A DNA stretch of 64,000 nucleotides from Neorhizobium populisoli. Lineage in GTDB: Bacteria > Pseudomonadota > Alphaproteobacteria > Rhizobiales > Rhizobiaceae. Position numbers and translations under genes: made by a program. Shown here piece after piece: positions 35,820-43,817 of this stretch. The notes below the pieces were generated by a model that was given only the letters and a program-made list of their open reading frames with translations, searched no databases and was not told where the DNA came from. Within the stretch, counting starts at the first letter, position 1; each line of letters starts with the position of its first letter. Location of the stretch: positions 434,001-498,000 of the forward strand of contig NZ_JAHYCB010000003.1 in the NCBI RefSeq assembly GCF_019430945.1. The letters run 5' to 3'.

Positions 35820-36329
35820 TCAAAGCCGTTGCTTGACGGTTGCCAGCGCCCCCTTGAACGCCTTGGCAAAGCTTTCGCGATCATCCGGATTGAGGAAGGA
35901 GCCGATATCCGTCCCCCTGCCCTCGCCCGTCACGGACATGCGGATGATGCCGAATTCGTCATGTCGCTGGACGAGGAAACGTGCCCAGAACGGGTTGAAC
36001 CGATGCTCGACCATCTGCCCCGCCGGCGAGAATTTCCGGATGGAGAGATTGGTGCGCGACACCGTCACTTCCTCCCGCTGCCGGCCGGAGCGATAGCTCA
36101 TCTTCAGCGCAATATAGAGGCCGAGGAAATCCAGCCCGAAGAAGAAGCCGATCGGATAAGCACCCGTAATCAGGAAGAAGCCGCCATAGAGGGCGCAGAT
36201 GGCGCCGCAGAGGATCAGCACGACACGAAAGCCCGTCTTGCCGAGCGAGCGGTATGGCGTCAGTTCGGCCGCAAAAACGGGCTGATCGTTGGAGATGTCC
36301 CTTGTCAGGTCCACGTTGCTTTCCTTCAT
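35820..36329 (-). CDS. DUF2244 family membrane protein
   Basis: A 169-aa protein with two close hydrophobic segments near residues 35-55 and 58-76 (VVLILCGAICALYGGFFLI and then GFFFGLDFLGLYIAL). A soluble C-terminal half with REEVTVSRTNLSIRKF follows. This arrangement matches DUF2244, found widely in alphaproteobacteria and of unknown function. It is divergent from nth with only 21 bp between starts, so their promoters must overlap the opposing coding regions. Confidence 0.82.
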   Translation of the reverse strand: MKESNVDLTRDISNDQPVFAAELTPYRSLGKTGFRVVLILCGAICALYGGFFLITGAYPIGFFFGLDFLGLYIALKMSYRSGRQREEVTVSRTNLSIRKFSPAGQMVEHRFNPFWARFLVQRHDEFGIIRMSVTGEGRGTDIGSFLNPDDRESFAKAFKGALATVKQRL

Positions 36330-36350
36330 GGGGAATGCCTATAGAAAGAT

Positions 36351-37142
36351 ATGGCGACTCCGAAACCGAAATCCAAAACCACCCCTTCGCAAAAGTCAAA
36401 TCGCGTCTCCGGCACCGGGGCGGCGAAGAAACCGAAGCGCTTCAAATCCGCCTATTCGAAAGAGGAAATGGTGGAGATTTTCCGCCGTTTTTCGATCCAG
36501 CGGCCGGAACCCAAGGGCGAACTTGAGCATGTCAACCCGTTCACGCTGGTCGTCGCCGTGGCACTCTCCGCCCAGGCGACCGATGCCGGCGTCAACAAGG
36601 CAACCCGCGCCCTCTTCAAGATCGCCGATACACCGGAAAAGATGCTGGCTTTGGGCGAGGAAGGCGTCACCCAATATATCAAGACGATCGGCCTTTATCG
36701 CAACAAGGCGAAGAATGTCATCGCACTCTGTCGCATGCTGATCGACGAATTCGGCTCCGAAGTGCCGAAGACCCGCGAAGAGCTGATCCGCCTGCCGGGC
36801 GTCGGCCGCAAGACCGCCAATGTGGTCATGTCCATGGCCTTCGGCATCCCGACGCTGGCCGTCGACACCCACGTCTTCCGCATCGCCAATCGGTTGCTGA
36901 TGGCGCCTGGCAAGACGCCGGACGAGGTGGAAGAGAACCTGTTGAAGGTCATCCCCGACCAGTACCTGTTCCACGCTCATCACTGGCTGATCCTGCATGG
37001 GCGCTACTGCTGCAAAGCCCGCAAGCCGGAATGCGAACGCTGCGTGATCGCCGACATCTGTCGCTCGCCGGAAAAGACGATGGACGTGCCCGCCCCGCTC
37101 GTCGAACTGCCGCAGCAGCTAATCGGCGAGGCCGTCGAGTAA
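36351..37142 (+). CDS. nth: endonuclease III
   Basis: A 263-aa base-excision repair glycosylase/AP lyase for oxidised pyrimidines. The helix-hairpin-helix LPGVGRKTANVV carries catalytic Lys154, and Asp172 is in LAVDTHVFR. The 4Fe-4S cluster cysteines are C221-X6-C228-X2-C231-X5-C237. The basic N-terminal tail of about 30 residues is longer than in E. coli and common in rhizobia. It overlaps the convergent tetR gene by 24 bp. Confidence 0.95.
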   Translation: MATPKPKSKTTPSQKSNRVSGTGAAKKPKRFKSAYSKEEMVEIFRRFSIQRPEPKGELEHVNPFTLVVAVALSAQATDAGVNKATRALFKIADTPEKMLALGEEGVTQYIKTIGLYRNKAKNVIALCRMLIDEFGSEVPKTREELIRLPGVGRKTANVVMSMAFGIPTLAVDTHVFRIANRLLMAPGKTPDEVEENLLKVIPDQYLFHAHHWLILHGRYCCKARKPECERCVIADICRSPEKTMDVPAPLVELPQQLIGEAVE

Positions 37143-37685
37143 GGCTGCTATCGCTGCCTCATAGTCTGTTCGGCTCTCGCCGCAATCGATCGCCATCGCC
37201 GCCTTTTCGAAGGCGGACGAGATCAGCACCGTCAATGGATCGAGAAGCGCTAGTTTCGGCGAGTTCGCCATAAGATGCGACAATCCGATCTTGAGGCCGG
37301 ATTCCGCCGGGTCTTCTCCTTGCCCGGAATCGATCGCAAATTGCGCCGGCGCCTCCCGCAGCAAAAGTCGCACCCGCCCCGGCACCGCCATGGCATCGAA
37401 ATAGGCCGAAGCGCCCTGCAACAGTGCCTCGCGCGCCGACGAAGCCTCCGCCGAACACGCCTCGATATCCTCAGCCACCTGACCGGCTTCCCGCTCGATC
37501 ACCGCCCAGAACAGCGCCTTCTTGTCCGGGAAGTGATGATAGAGCGCCCCGCGCGTCACTTCGGCTTTAGCGACGATCTCCGGCGTCGCTGTTTCCGCAT
37601 ATCCCTTCTCGACGAAAAGCGAGCGCGCCGCATCCAGAAGCGCGGTGCGTGTGGCATCGGTGCGTTCACGATTGCTGCGCGGCAT
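37119..37685 (-). CDS. TetR-family regulator
   Basis: A 188-aa regulator with the standard helix-turn-helix (TRTALLDAARSLFVEKGYAE then IVAKAEVTRGALYHHF, residues 12-51). Start at 37685 (MPRSNRER) is preceded by GAGGAGATGC. It is divergent from the VOC protein gene, and two 19-bp near-identical imperfect palindromes occupy the 88-bp gap, so it probably controls both. Its 3' end overlaps nth by 24 bp. Confidence 0.9.
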   Translation of the reverse strand: MPRSNRERTDATRTALLDAARSLFVEKGYAETATPEIVAKAEVTRGALYHHFPDKKALFWAVIEREAGQVAEDIEACSAEASSAREALLQGASAYFDAMAVPGRVRLLLREAPAQFAIDSGQGEDPAESGLKIGLSHLMANSPKLALLDPLTVLISSAFEKAAMAIDCGESRTDYEAAIAALLDGLAD

Positions 37686-37701
37686 GGCGCATCTCCTCTT
37701 T

Positions 37702-37720
37702 ACATACAGGCAGAATGTAT
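37702..37720. promoter_or_regulatory. TetR-type operator, copy 1
   Basis: ACATACAGGCAGAATGTAT, an imperfect palindrome with ATACA/TGTAT arms, 17 bp upstream of the tetR start. It differs from copy 2 (37730-37748) at one base. Confidence 0.7.
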
Positions 37721-37729
37721 CTATATAAA

Positions 37730-37748
37730 ACATACAGGCTGAATGTAT
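37730..37748. promoter_or_regulatory. TetR-type operator, copy 2
   Basis: ACATACAGGCTGAATGTAT, spaced 28 bp from copy 1 (close to three helical turns), 26 bp before the VOC gene start. A TATATAAA stretch between the two copies may be a -10 region. Confidence 0.7.
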
Positions 37749-37773
37749 CTTAAAATTTGAAGGAGCGAAAGCC

Positions 37774-38199
37774 ATGAAAGCGACCAGCTATTACCCCGTC
37801 ATCATGACCGACGACGTTGCCGGCACGGCAGAATTCTACATCGAGCATTTTGGCTTCGAGGCGCTGTTTTCTGCCGATTGGTACGTCCACCTGCAATCTA
37901 GGGAGAGCGACAATGTCACGCTCGCCATCCTCGACGGCAGCCACGAGACGATCCCGGAATCCGGCCGCGGCAAGATTTCCGGCCTGCTGCTGAACTTCGA
38001 GGTGGAGGATGTCGATGCCGTCTACGATCGCCTGAGAACTGCCGGCCTGCCGATCCGCCGCGATATCCGCGACGAGGATTTCGGCCAGCGGCATTTCATC
38101 ACCGCCGATCCGAACGGCGTGCTGATCGACATCATCAAGCCGATCCCGCCGAGCGCTGAATTCGCCGCCATGTATGACGCTTCGGCCCTGCCGGCTTAA
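37774..38199 (+). CDS. VOC family (glyoxalase/bleomycin-resistance fold) protein
   Basis: A 141-aa vicinal-oxygen-chelate protein with two beta-alpha-beta modules. [20 protein letters not shown] starts the first and [20 protein letters not shown] the second, and [11 protein letters not shown] near the end is typical. Members include glyoxalases, dioxygenases and drug-binding resistance proteins; the actual activity is unknown. Divergence from a TetR gene with shared operators suggests it is induced by a small toxic ligand. Its stop overlaps the convergent EI24 gene by 4 bp. Confidence 0.85.
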   Translation: MKATSYYPVIMTDDVAGTAEFYIEHFGFEALFSADWYVHLQSRESDNVTLAILDGSHETIPESGRGKISGLLLNFEVEDVDAVYDRLRTAGLPIRRDIRDEDFGQRHFITADPNGVLIDIIKPIPPSAEFAAMYDASALPA

Positions 38200-38909
38200 A
38201 TCCTGAAGCCCGAATCGCGCTTCGAAACGGCTTTGTGCAGATGCACCATCAGGCCGGCGGCGAAAAGCGGCGTCAGCAGGTTGACGATCGGGATCGCCAG
38301 GAAACAAGCGATCAGCAGGCCTGCGATAAACACGGTCGAGGAATGTTTCGACCGGAAGGCGCGGGCCTCCGCCGGTGAACGAAACCGCATCGCCGCAAAC
38401 TCGAAAAATTCCCGGCCGAGCAGATAACCGTTCACCATGAAGAAGGCGATCAGGTTGATGCCGGGAATGAACAGCAGGAACAGTGCGATGATGTTGCCGA
38501 CGATGACGACGCCGAGGAACTGGATCGAACCGAGGATCGCTTGCCCCATCGGCAGCGCCTTGCCGGGCGGATCGTTCGGGTAATCGCGTTTCTCGACCAC
38601 CTCCGCCACGTCGTCGAGGAAAAGACCGGCGATCAGCGCCGTGATCGGCGCGATCAGCAACGCAAGGGCCAGAGCCAGCCCGATACCGGCTGCGATCGCT
38701 GCAAACAGCGTCAGCCATCCAGCCCAATCCGGCAGATCGGGAAAGAAAGCCGCAAACCACGGCCAAGCGTAAAGCACAAAGATTTCCCGCAATCCGAACC
38801 AGATGCCGATCAACACCAGGAATGTCAGCCCCAACGTTTTCCAGAACACGGAGCGTGTCTCGGGCGCAAAAAGGTTGGTCAGCGAAAGGCGTGCGGCGTC
38901 GAGGATCAT
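38196..38909 (-). CDS. EI24/CysZ-like membrane protein
   Basis: A 237-aa protein with about six hydrophobic segments. The pattern [14 protein letters not shown] and the late [20 protein letters not shown] matches the EI24 domain shared with CysZ. CysZ proteins assist sulfate uptake in enterobacteria; without a cysteine operon nearby that role is only a possibility. It is transcribed alone toward the VOC gene. Confidence 0.82.
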   Translation of the reverse strand: MILDAARLSLTNLFAPETRSVFWKTLGLTFLVLIGIWFGLREIFVLYAWPWFAAFFPDLPDWAGWLTLFAAIAAGIGLALALALLIAPITALIAGLFLDDVAEVVEKRDYPNDPPGKALPMGQAILGSIQFLGVVIVGNIIALFLLFIPGINLIAFFMVNGYLLGREFFEFAAMRFRSPAEARAFRSKHSSTVFIAGLLIACFLAIPIVNLLTPLFAAGLMVHLHKAVSKRDSGFRI

Positions 38910-39013
38910 CGGCGTCTCCAGTTGTGCCGCAGAGATGTAGGTTTTCGAAGTCCCGGCAACAAGCGCACTTCAGATCGCATTGTCGCTTGACTCATTCATA
39001 GCCATCCGGTTAT

Positions 39014-39049
39014 ACGTCAATTCATAGCCAACGAGGTATGAATTGACGT
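39014..39049. promoter_or_regulatory. ArsR-type operator overlapping the start codon
   Basis: Perfect 13-bp inverted repeat: ACGTCAATTCATA at 39014-39026 and TATGAATTGACGT at 39037-39049, 10-bp spacer. The right arm runs into the GTG start (39048), so a bound dimer would block both initiation and elongation. Confidence 0.75.
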
Positions 39050-39371
39050 GACGGCCACGCGCGACGAAATCTTCAAGACATTGGCCGACCCCACGCGGCG
39101 AGCGATTTTCGAGCGCCTCTGCCGCGAAGGCGAAAAAACCGTCTCCGTCCTGACCACGGGTGCCGGCGTCTCCCAGCCGGTCGTCTCCAAACACCTCGCC
39201 AGCCTGAAACGCGCCGGCCTCGTGCGCGACCGCGCCGATGGCCGCCAGACTCATTACAGCGCGGATTATGCCGCACTCGCTCCCCTCATCGACTGGGCGC
39301 ATGAAATGACCGGCTTCTGGGAAAAGAAGTTCGATGCGCTCGAAGATCTGCTGAACAGGATGGACCAATGA
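39048..39371 (+). CDS. ArsR-family transcriptional regulator
   Basis: A 107-aa winged-helix regulator of the ArsR/SmtB fold with a GTG start. IFKTLADPTRRAIFERLCRE and VSQPVVSKHLASLKRAGLV (residues 8-27 and 42-60) are the helix-turn-helix parts. It has no obvious metal-binding Cys cluster, like the group that is encoded next to AHSA1 proteins. The perfect inverted repeat over its start suggests tight autoregulation of a three-gene operon. Confidence 0.9.
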   Translation: MTATRDEIFKTLADPTRRAIFERLCREGEKTVSVLTTGAGVSQPVVSKHLASLKRAGLVRDRADGRQTHYSADYAALAPLIDWAHEMTGFWEKKFDALEDLLNRMDQ

Positions 39372-39799
39372 CCGATATTTCAACCGAAACCCGGACAGTC
39401 ATCGTTGAGCGGGAAATGCCACATCCGCCGGAAAAGCTCTGGCGCGCGCTCACCCAGCCGCATCTGATCTCCGAATGGCTGATGAACAACGATTTTTCGC
39501 CCACTGTCGGCCACCGTTTCAACCTGCGCGGCGAATGGGGCGGCGTGCTGGATTGCGAAGTGCTGGTAGTCGAGCCGGAAAAGCAGCTCTCCTACACCTG
39601 GAACCACGTCCACGAGGACCGCGCCTACAATCTGCGCAGCGTCGTGACACTGACGCTGACGCCGACAGCAAAGGGCACTCACCTGCGCATGGAACAGGCC
39701 GGCTTCCTCGCCGACCAGACCCAAGCCTTCCACGGCGCCCGCCATGGCTGGCAGGCTTTCCTGGAAAAATTGGATACGCTCACCGCCAGCCTCGACTGA
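39368..39799 (+). CDS. SRPBCC/AHSA1-domain protein
   Basis: A 143-aa START-like barrel protein that overlaps the arsR gene by 4 bp (ATGA). REMPHPPEKLWRALTQPHLISEW (in two parts) and the strand YTWNHVHEDRAYNLRSVV are typical of the Aha1 C-terminal-like family (COG3832). The barrel usually binds a hydrophobic ligand. The ArsR-AHSA1 pairing is common in soil bacteria, with no agreed function. Confidence 0.9.
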   Translation: MTDISTETRTVIVEREMPHPPEKLWRALTQPHLISEWLMNNDFSPTVGHRFNLRGEWGGVLDCEVLVVEPEKQLSYTWNHVHEDRAYNLRSVVTLTLTPTAKGTHLRMEQAGFLADQTQAFHGARHGWQAFLEKLDTLTASLD

Positions 39800-39863
39800 A
39801 ACCGTTTCGAAAACAGCCCTTCAACGACGACCATGACCCGACGCAGTTTGGGAGAGGACATCC

Positions 39864-40067
39864 ATGACCTTCAACAAAGCCATCCGGCAGGCGCACCGCT
39901 GGATCTCGATCATCTTCACGCTCACCGTGGCTGCCAACTTCGCCACCATGGCCTTCGGCCAGCCGCCGGCGTGGATCGTCTATTCCCCCCTCCTTCCGCT
40001 GTTTCTGCTGCTGTTCAGCGGGCTGTATATGTTCGCATTGCCTTATCTGGCGAAGCGCAGCGACTGA
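39864..40067 (+). CDS. small membrane protein (67 aa)
   Basis: A short protein with two predicted helices (about residues 13-32 and 41-61) separated by GQPPAWIVY. GGAGAGGACATCC precedes the ATG. It lies 64 bp after the AHSA1 gene on the same strand and is probably the third gene of the arsR operon. No function known. Confidence 0.75.
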   Translation: MTFNKAIRQAHRWISIIFTLTVAANFATMAFGQPPAWIVYSPLLPLFLLLFSGLYMFALPYLAKRSD

Positions 40068-40172
40068 GACTTGCCACATGACATTTGACACTCGGGCTTT
40101 ATCGAATATCGTCGCGCCTAACTGAATTATTGGCAGCTATTGGCGCCGTAATTCTTGGGCGGGGGAATAACG

Positions 40173-40880
40173 ATGCTGTTAAGCTTGAAGCTGCGACTGA
40201 AAACCTTGTTCGCATTCATTATGCTGTCCATGCCGCTTTACTCCTCGATCGCTGCGGCACAGGTCAGTGACGACATTGTCGATGCGACCACCGGCCTGTG
40301 GCTCGTCGCATCCGAAGACGGCTCACCCGGCTGCCGCCTGACCTTGCAAAAAGCCAAGACGATCGGCGGCTACGCGCTGAAGGAAGAAAAGCCCTGCGCC
40401 GGCCCGTTGCACGACAATGTCTATTCCTGGAGCTTCGGAGACGGCACTCTCGATCTTCGCGATGCGACCCGCAAGGTGATGATGAGCTTCGAGGAGCAGG
40501 AAGGCGGTCCATGGCGCACGCCGGAGGGTATTACGCCGCGCATCTATCTGATCCCGGAACCGGGCGCGATGCAAAGCGTGCCGGTGGCCAAAAACCTCTT
40601 GGGTACGAGTTGGACGCTCTCCGACAAGAAGGGCAAGCCGCTCTGCGGCATCCAGCTTTCAGACCGGCTGCTTCCGGACTCCGAGGACGTCTACGCACTC
40701 GCAGTTTCCAAAGATTGCAATGCGGCCGTCAGGAAAACCAAGATCAGCATGTGGCAGATCTCCGAAATCAACCTGATATTCGCCGGAGGCGAGGACTGGG
40801 CGTTCACGCTGATGCTGCAGCCCGACGGAAGCTTTGTCTCGGATGACGGGAAATACAAACTGGTAAAGACGAAGCAGTGA
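40173..40880 (+). CDS. secreted protein with two AprI/Inh-like protease inhibitor repeats
   Basis: A 235-aa protein from the ATG at 40173 (GCGGGGG upstream; a TTG at 40155 is less likely). The signal peptide ends around residue 30 (SIAAAQ). Two related repeats follow, each with a Trp near its start, a Gly-Cys pair and a Leu-rich strand: GLWLVASEDGSPGCRLTL and LLGTSWTLSDKKGKPLCG. This resembles the AprI/Inh family that inhibits serralysin metalloproteases in the periplasm. No protease gene is nearby. Its stop overlaps the next gene's GTG. Confidence 0.65.
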   Translation: MLLSLKLRLKTLFAFIMLSMPLYSSIAAAQVSDDIVDATTGLWLVASEDGSPGCRLTLQKAKTIGGYALKEEKPCAGPLHDNVYSWSFGDGTLDLRDATRKVMMSFEEQEGGPWRTPEGITPRIYLIPEPGAMQSVPVAKNLLGTSWTLSDKKGKPLCGIQLSDRLLPDSEDVYALAVSKDCNAAVRKTKISMWQISEINLIFAGGEDWAFTLMLQPDGSFVSDDGKYKLVKTKQ

Positions 40881-41425
40881 TCGAAGACACGAGATCAACA
40901 GCGTCTGAAACCGAGCTGCTGATTCAAGTGCGTCTGCAGGCGCTGCTCGGCATGCCTTTGAGCATCGCACGCAACGCCGCCGATATGAAGGGATTCCATT
41001 TTGGGAGTATCCGTCCCCACCCGTCCGGCAAAGGGACGGTCGGGGATTATGCCCTACATGTTCAATGCCCTTGGCGCATTGTCGATAGCCGAGGCATCGT
41101 CACGGGGCGCGACGATGTTTTCGAACCACCCCCAGACGATGCGGAAATCGACGAGGATGATCAACGGGACGGAAATCTCCAGTGCGTCCGGATCGGCAAT
41201 CTGTTGAAAGGTTACGACGAAGCTACCCGTTCTCATATCAACAACACGGATAGCCTTTTCGTCGAGGCCGTCGCGGCAAGCCGTTATGGCGATATCGATA
41301 TTCACCTGTCGGGCGGTTACCGCCTGCAGATTCTGCCGGCCGGTTCGAAGGCGGAAGATTGGCGATTCTTCGAAATGGACGGACCTCATTTGGTTGTTTC
41401 GGGGGGCCGTGTCGAAGAACCTTAG
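40877..41425 (+). CDS. hypothetical protein (182 aa) coupled to the inhibitor-like gene
   Basis: GTG start overlaps the previous stop (GTGA, 40877-40880). Soluble and acidic, without signal peptide. ALHVQCPWRIVDSRGIVTGRDDVF and, at the C-terminus, HLSGGYRLQILPAGSKAEDWRFF are notable but I cannot assign a family. Its fused translation with the inhibitor-like gene implies shared expression. It is convergent with the polyol kinase gene, 35 bp away. Confidence 0.65.
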   Translation: MIEDTRSTASETELLIQVRLQALLGMPLSIARNAADMKGFHFGSIRPHPSGKGTVGDYALHVQCPWRIVDSRGIVTGRDDVFEPPPDDAEIDEDDQRDGNLQCVRIGNLLKGYDEATRSHINNTDSLFVEAVAASRYGDIDIHLSGGYRLQILPAGSKAEDWRFFEMDGPHLVVSGGRVEEP

Positions 41426-41460
41426 ATGACGGCAGCTTGTCGACCGGGCATAACGCTGGC

Positions 41461-43041
41461 CTACTGCATATCCCGCAGCTCATCGCGATGCCGCACCATG
41501 GCCAGGAACCGCCGGTAATCCCGATCGTATGCTGGCGCGCGGGCCACATCCGGCAACCGCTCCACACCGCCGCCATCCATCGCCTGCCCCGCCTCAAACG
41601 GCGACTTATGAACTCCGCCCGCCACCGCCGCCGCCATCGCAGTGCCGAGCAGCACCGCATCACGATTTTCGGGAATAACCACCTTGCGGCCCGTTACATC
41701 GGCATAAAGCTCGATCAGCAGCGGATTGTTCACATGACCGCCGGTCACATGCAGCGTCTCGAACCGGTATCCATAATCGGCGATGACATCGAGAATGTGC
41801 CTGATCCCAAGCGCGATCGACACGCAGGTGCGCCAGTAAAGCCGGCAGAGCCCGTCGAAGGACGTATCGAGCGTCAGCCCGCTGATGACGCCCGTCGCAT
41901 GCGGATCGGCGAGCGGCGAGCGGTTGCCGTGGAAATCCGGCAGGACATGCAGATCGGGGGCGATACCGCCTTCCTGTCCATCCCGCAATTCGCCGACACG
42001 GGCGATGATCTTGGCATGCAGGTCGGTAGTCGGTTCACCGCCGGCGGCATGCATGCGAACGATATGGTCGAGCAGCGCGCCCGCCGCCGATTGTCCGCCT
42101 TCCACCAGCCAGTGGTCGGGAAAGACATTGTCGTAATACGGCCCCCAGAGGCTGCGGCCCGGTCGCGGCTGTTTGGTAAAAGCCACCACGCAGCTCGACG
42201 TGCCGCCGATCAGCGCCACGCTGGTTTCCAGCCTGTCGCCGCCCGAAACACCGCCGAGAACCCCGAAAGCACCGGCATAGGCATCGATCATGCCGGGCGC
42301 GACTTCGACTTCGGTATCGAGACCGAGTTCGTTCGCCGCCGGCAGGCTCAACCGCCCCATGCTCTTGCCGGGACCGACCGTTTCGTCCGAAAGCCCGCCC
42401 TTTTCGGCGAGATCTTCCAACCCTGCCAGCGCCCAGAAATCGGCGCTCCAGCCCGGCGTCTCATGTGCCAGATAATTCCACTTGGCCGTCACCGTGCAGC
42501 GGGACCGGGCGGGCGAACCTGTCGCCTTCCAGGTGAGGAAGTCGGCGAGATCGAAGAAATAACCGGCCTTCGCCCAGCTTTCCGGCAGATGTTTCTTCAG
42601 CCACATCAGCTTCGGCATTTCCATCTCGGGCGACAACGAGCCGCCGGAAAATTCCAGCACCTTGTGGCCAGTTGCAGAAAGCTGATCCGCTTCCCTGATC
42701 GCCCGGTGATCGTGCCAGACGATCGTATCCTGATTGGCTTTGCCGGTGGTGGAAACAGTGAGCGGCTGACCATCGCGGTCTCGCGAGACCAGCGAACAGG
42801 TGGCATCGAAACCGATCGCGGCTACACTGGAGGCCGCAATACCCGCCTCCGCCATCGCCTCTTTCACCGCGCGGCAAGCGGCGGCCCAGATATCCTCGGA
42901 ATCGTGCTCGGCGTGATTTTCCTTCGGCCGGAACATCAGGATCGGGTGTTTTGCCTTGGCGAGAAGGTTCCCCTTGCGATCAAAGACGCCGGCGCGGGCG
43001 CTGCCCGTGCCGATATCGACCGCAACGAGGTGATCACGCAT
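41461..43041 (-). CDS. FGGY-family carbohydrate kinase (ribulokinase/pentulose kinase type)
   Basis: A 526-aa kinase. The N-terminal DHLVAVDIGTGSARAGVFD is the phosphate-1 loop. AIGFDATCSLV, TIVWHDHRA and the late ETLHVTGGHVNNPLLIE are typical of the YpCarbK/D-ribulokinase-like subgroup. It is the last gene of the polyol operon and probably phosphorylates the ketose made by the mannitol-type dehydrogenase, for example D-ribulose or D-xylulose. The start at 43041 is chosen on similarity; a start at 43065 is possible. Confidence 0.87.
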   Translation of the reverse strand: MRDHLVAVDIGTGSARAGVFDRKGNLLAKAKHPILMFRPKENHAEHDSEDIWAAACRAVKEAMAEAGIAASSVAAIGFDATCSLVSRDRDGQPLTVSTTGKANQDTIVWHDHRAIREADQLSATGHKVLEFSGGSLSPEMEMPKLMWLKKHLPESWAKAGYFFDLADFLTWKATGSPARSRCTVTAKWNYLAHETPGWSADFWALAGLEDLAEKGGLSDETVGPGKSMGRLSLPAANELGLDTEVEVAPGMIDAYAGAFGVLGGVSGGDRLETSVALIGGTSSCVVAFTKQPRPGRSLWGPYYDNVFPDHWLVEGGQSAAGALLDHIVRMHAAGGEPTTDLHAKIIARVGELRDGQEGGIAPDLHVLPDFHGNRSPLADPHATGVISGLTLDTSFDGLCRLYWRTCVSIALGIRHILDVIADYGYRFETLHVTGGHVNNPLLIELYADVTGRKVVIPENRDAVLLGTAMAAAVAGGVHKSPFEAGQAMDGGGVERLPDVARAPAYDRDYRRFLAMVRHRDELRDMQ

Positions 43042-43089
43042 CCGGCTCTGTTTCCTGTCCCTCAAGTCCGCTTCGCCCCTCAGCCGGCC

Positions 43090-43797
43090 TCAGGCCTGAC
43101 GCGAAAGGGAGCCGCTGCGGCCCTCTATATGTTTTCGGACAAGGTGGAGCAAATCCGGCATCGCGTCAAACACCACTTCGGGTGAAAGCGCATCGATCCG
43201 TTCGCGATATCCGGGAACCGTGGCATGCGAGCCACCGACAAAGGCGAACACCGTCATGCCGGCGCGATGCCCGGCCTCGATGCCCGCGGGGCTGTCCTCG
43301 ATGACGATGCAATCCGCCGGATCGGCACCCATTTCATTTGCCGCATGCAGGAAGAGATCCGGCGCCGGCTTTCCCCGCTCCACCATGCTGGCGGAAAAGA
43401 TGTTCGGCTCCAGCTTGTCGATCAGCCCGGTCAGCGTCAGCGACAGACGGATACGTTCAGGCTGGCTGGACGAGGCGACGCAACGGCGTATATCGAGCCC
43501 GTCGAGCGCATCGGCAATGCCGCGTATCGGCTGCAGGTCGGTGCGGAACCGGGCATAGAGATCGCGGCGCATCTCTTCGAGAAACGCATCGTCCGCCTCG
43601 ATGCCGAATTCCTCACGCATCGTCTTGGTGACAGTGCCAAGGCTGCGGCCCAGGAAGCGGCGATAGGCCTCCGCTTCATCCATCGAAAGACCGCGGCGGC
43701 CGAGCGCATCGACGAGGACACGGACGGAAACCGGTTCGCTGTCGACGAGGACCCCGTCGCAATCGAAGATTACCAGTGGTCCTGCCGCCTGCGCCAC
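43090..43797 (-). CDS. HAD-family hydrolase (beta-phosphoglucomutase/phosphatase-like)
   Basis: A 235-aa HAD-IA protein. Motif I is VIFDCDGVLVDSEP (nucleophile Asp near residue 11), motif II is CVASSSQPERI, motif III Lys lies in VERGKPAPDLFLHAA, and motif IV is CIVIEDSPAGIEAG. It lies between the polyol dehydrogenase and the FGGY kinase genes with short gaps, so it probably removes phosphate from a sugar phosphate or repairs a by-product of this route. The exact substrate is unknown. Confidence 0.88.
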   Translation of the reverse strand: MAQAAGPLVIFDCDGVLVDSEPVSVRVLVDALGRRGLSMDEAEAYRRFLGRSLGTVTKTMREEFGIEADDAFLEEMRRDLYARFRTDLQPIRGIADALDGLDIRRCVASSSQPERIRLSLTLTGLIDKLEPNIFSASMVERGKPAPDLFLHAANEMGADPADCIVIEDSPAGIEAGHRAGMTVFAFVGGSHATVPGYRERIDALSPEVVFDAMPDLLHLVRKHIEGRSGSLSRQA

Positions 43798-43817
43798 GTC
43801 ACTCTCCCTGCCCGCTG

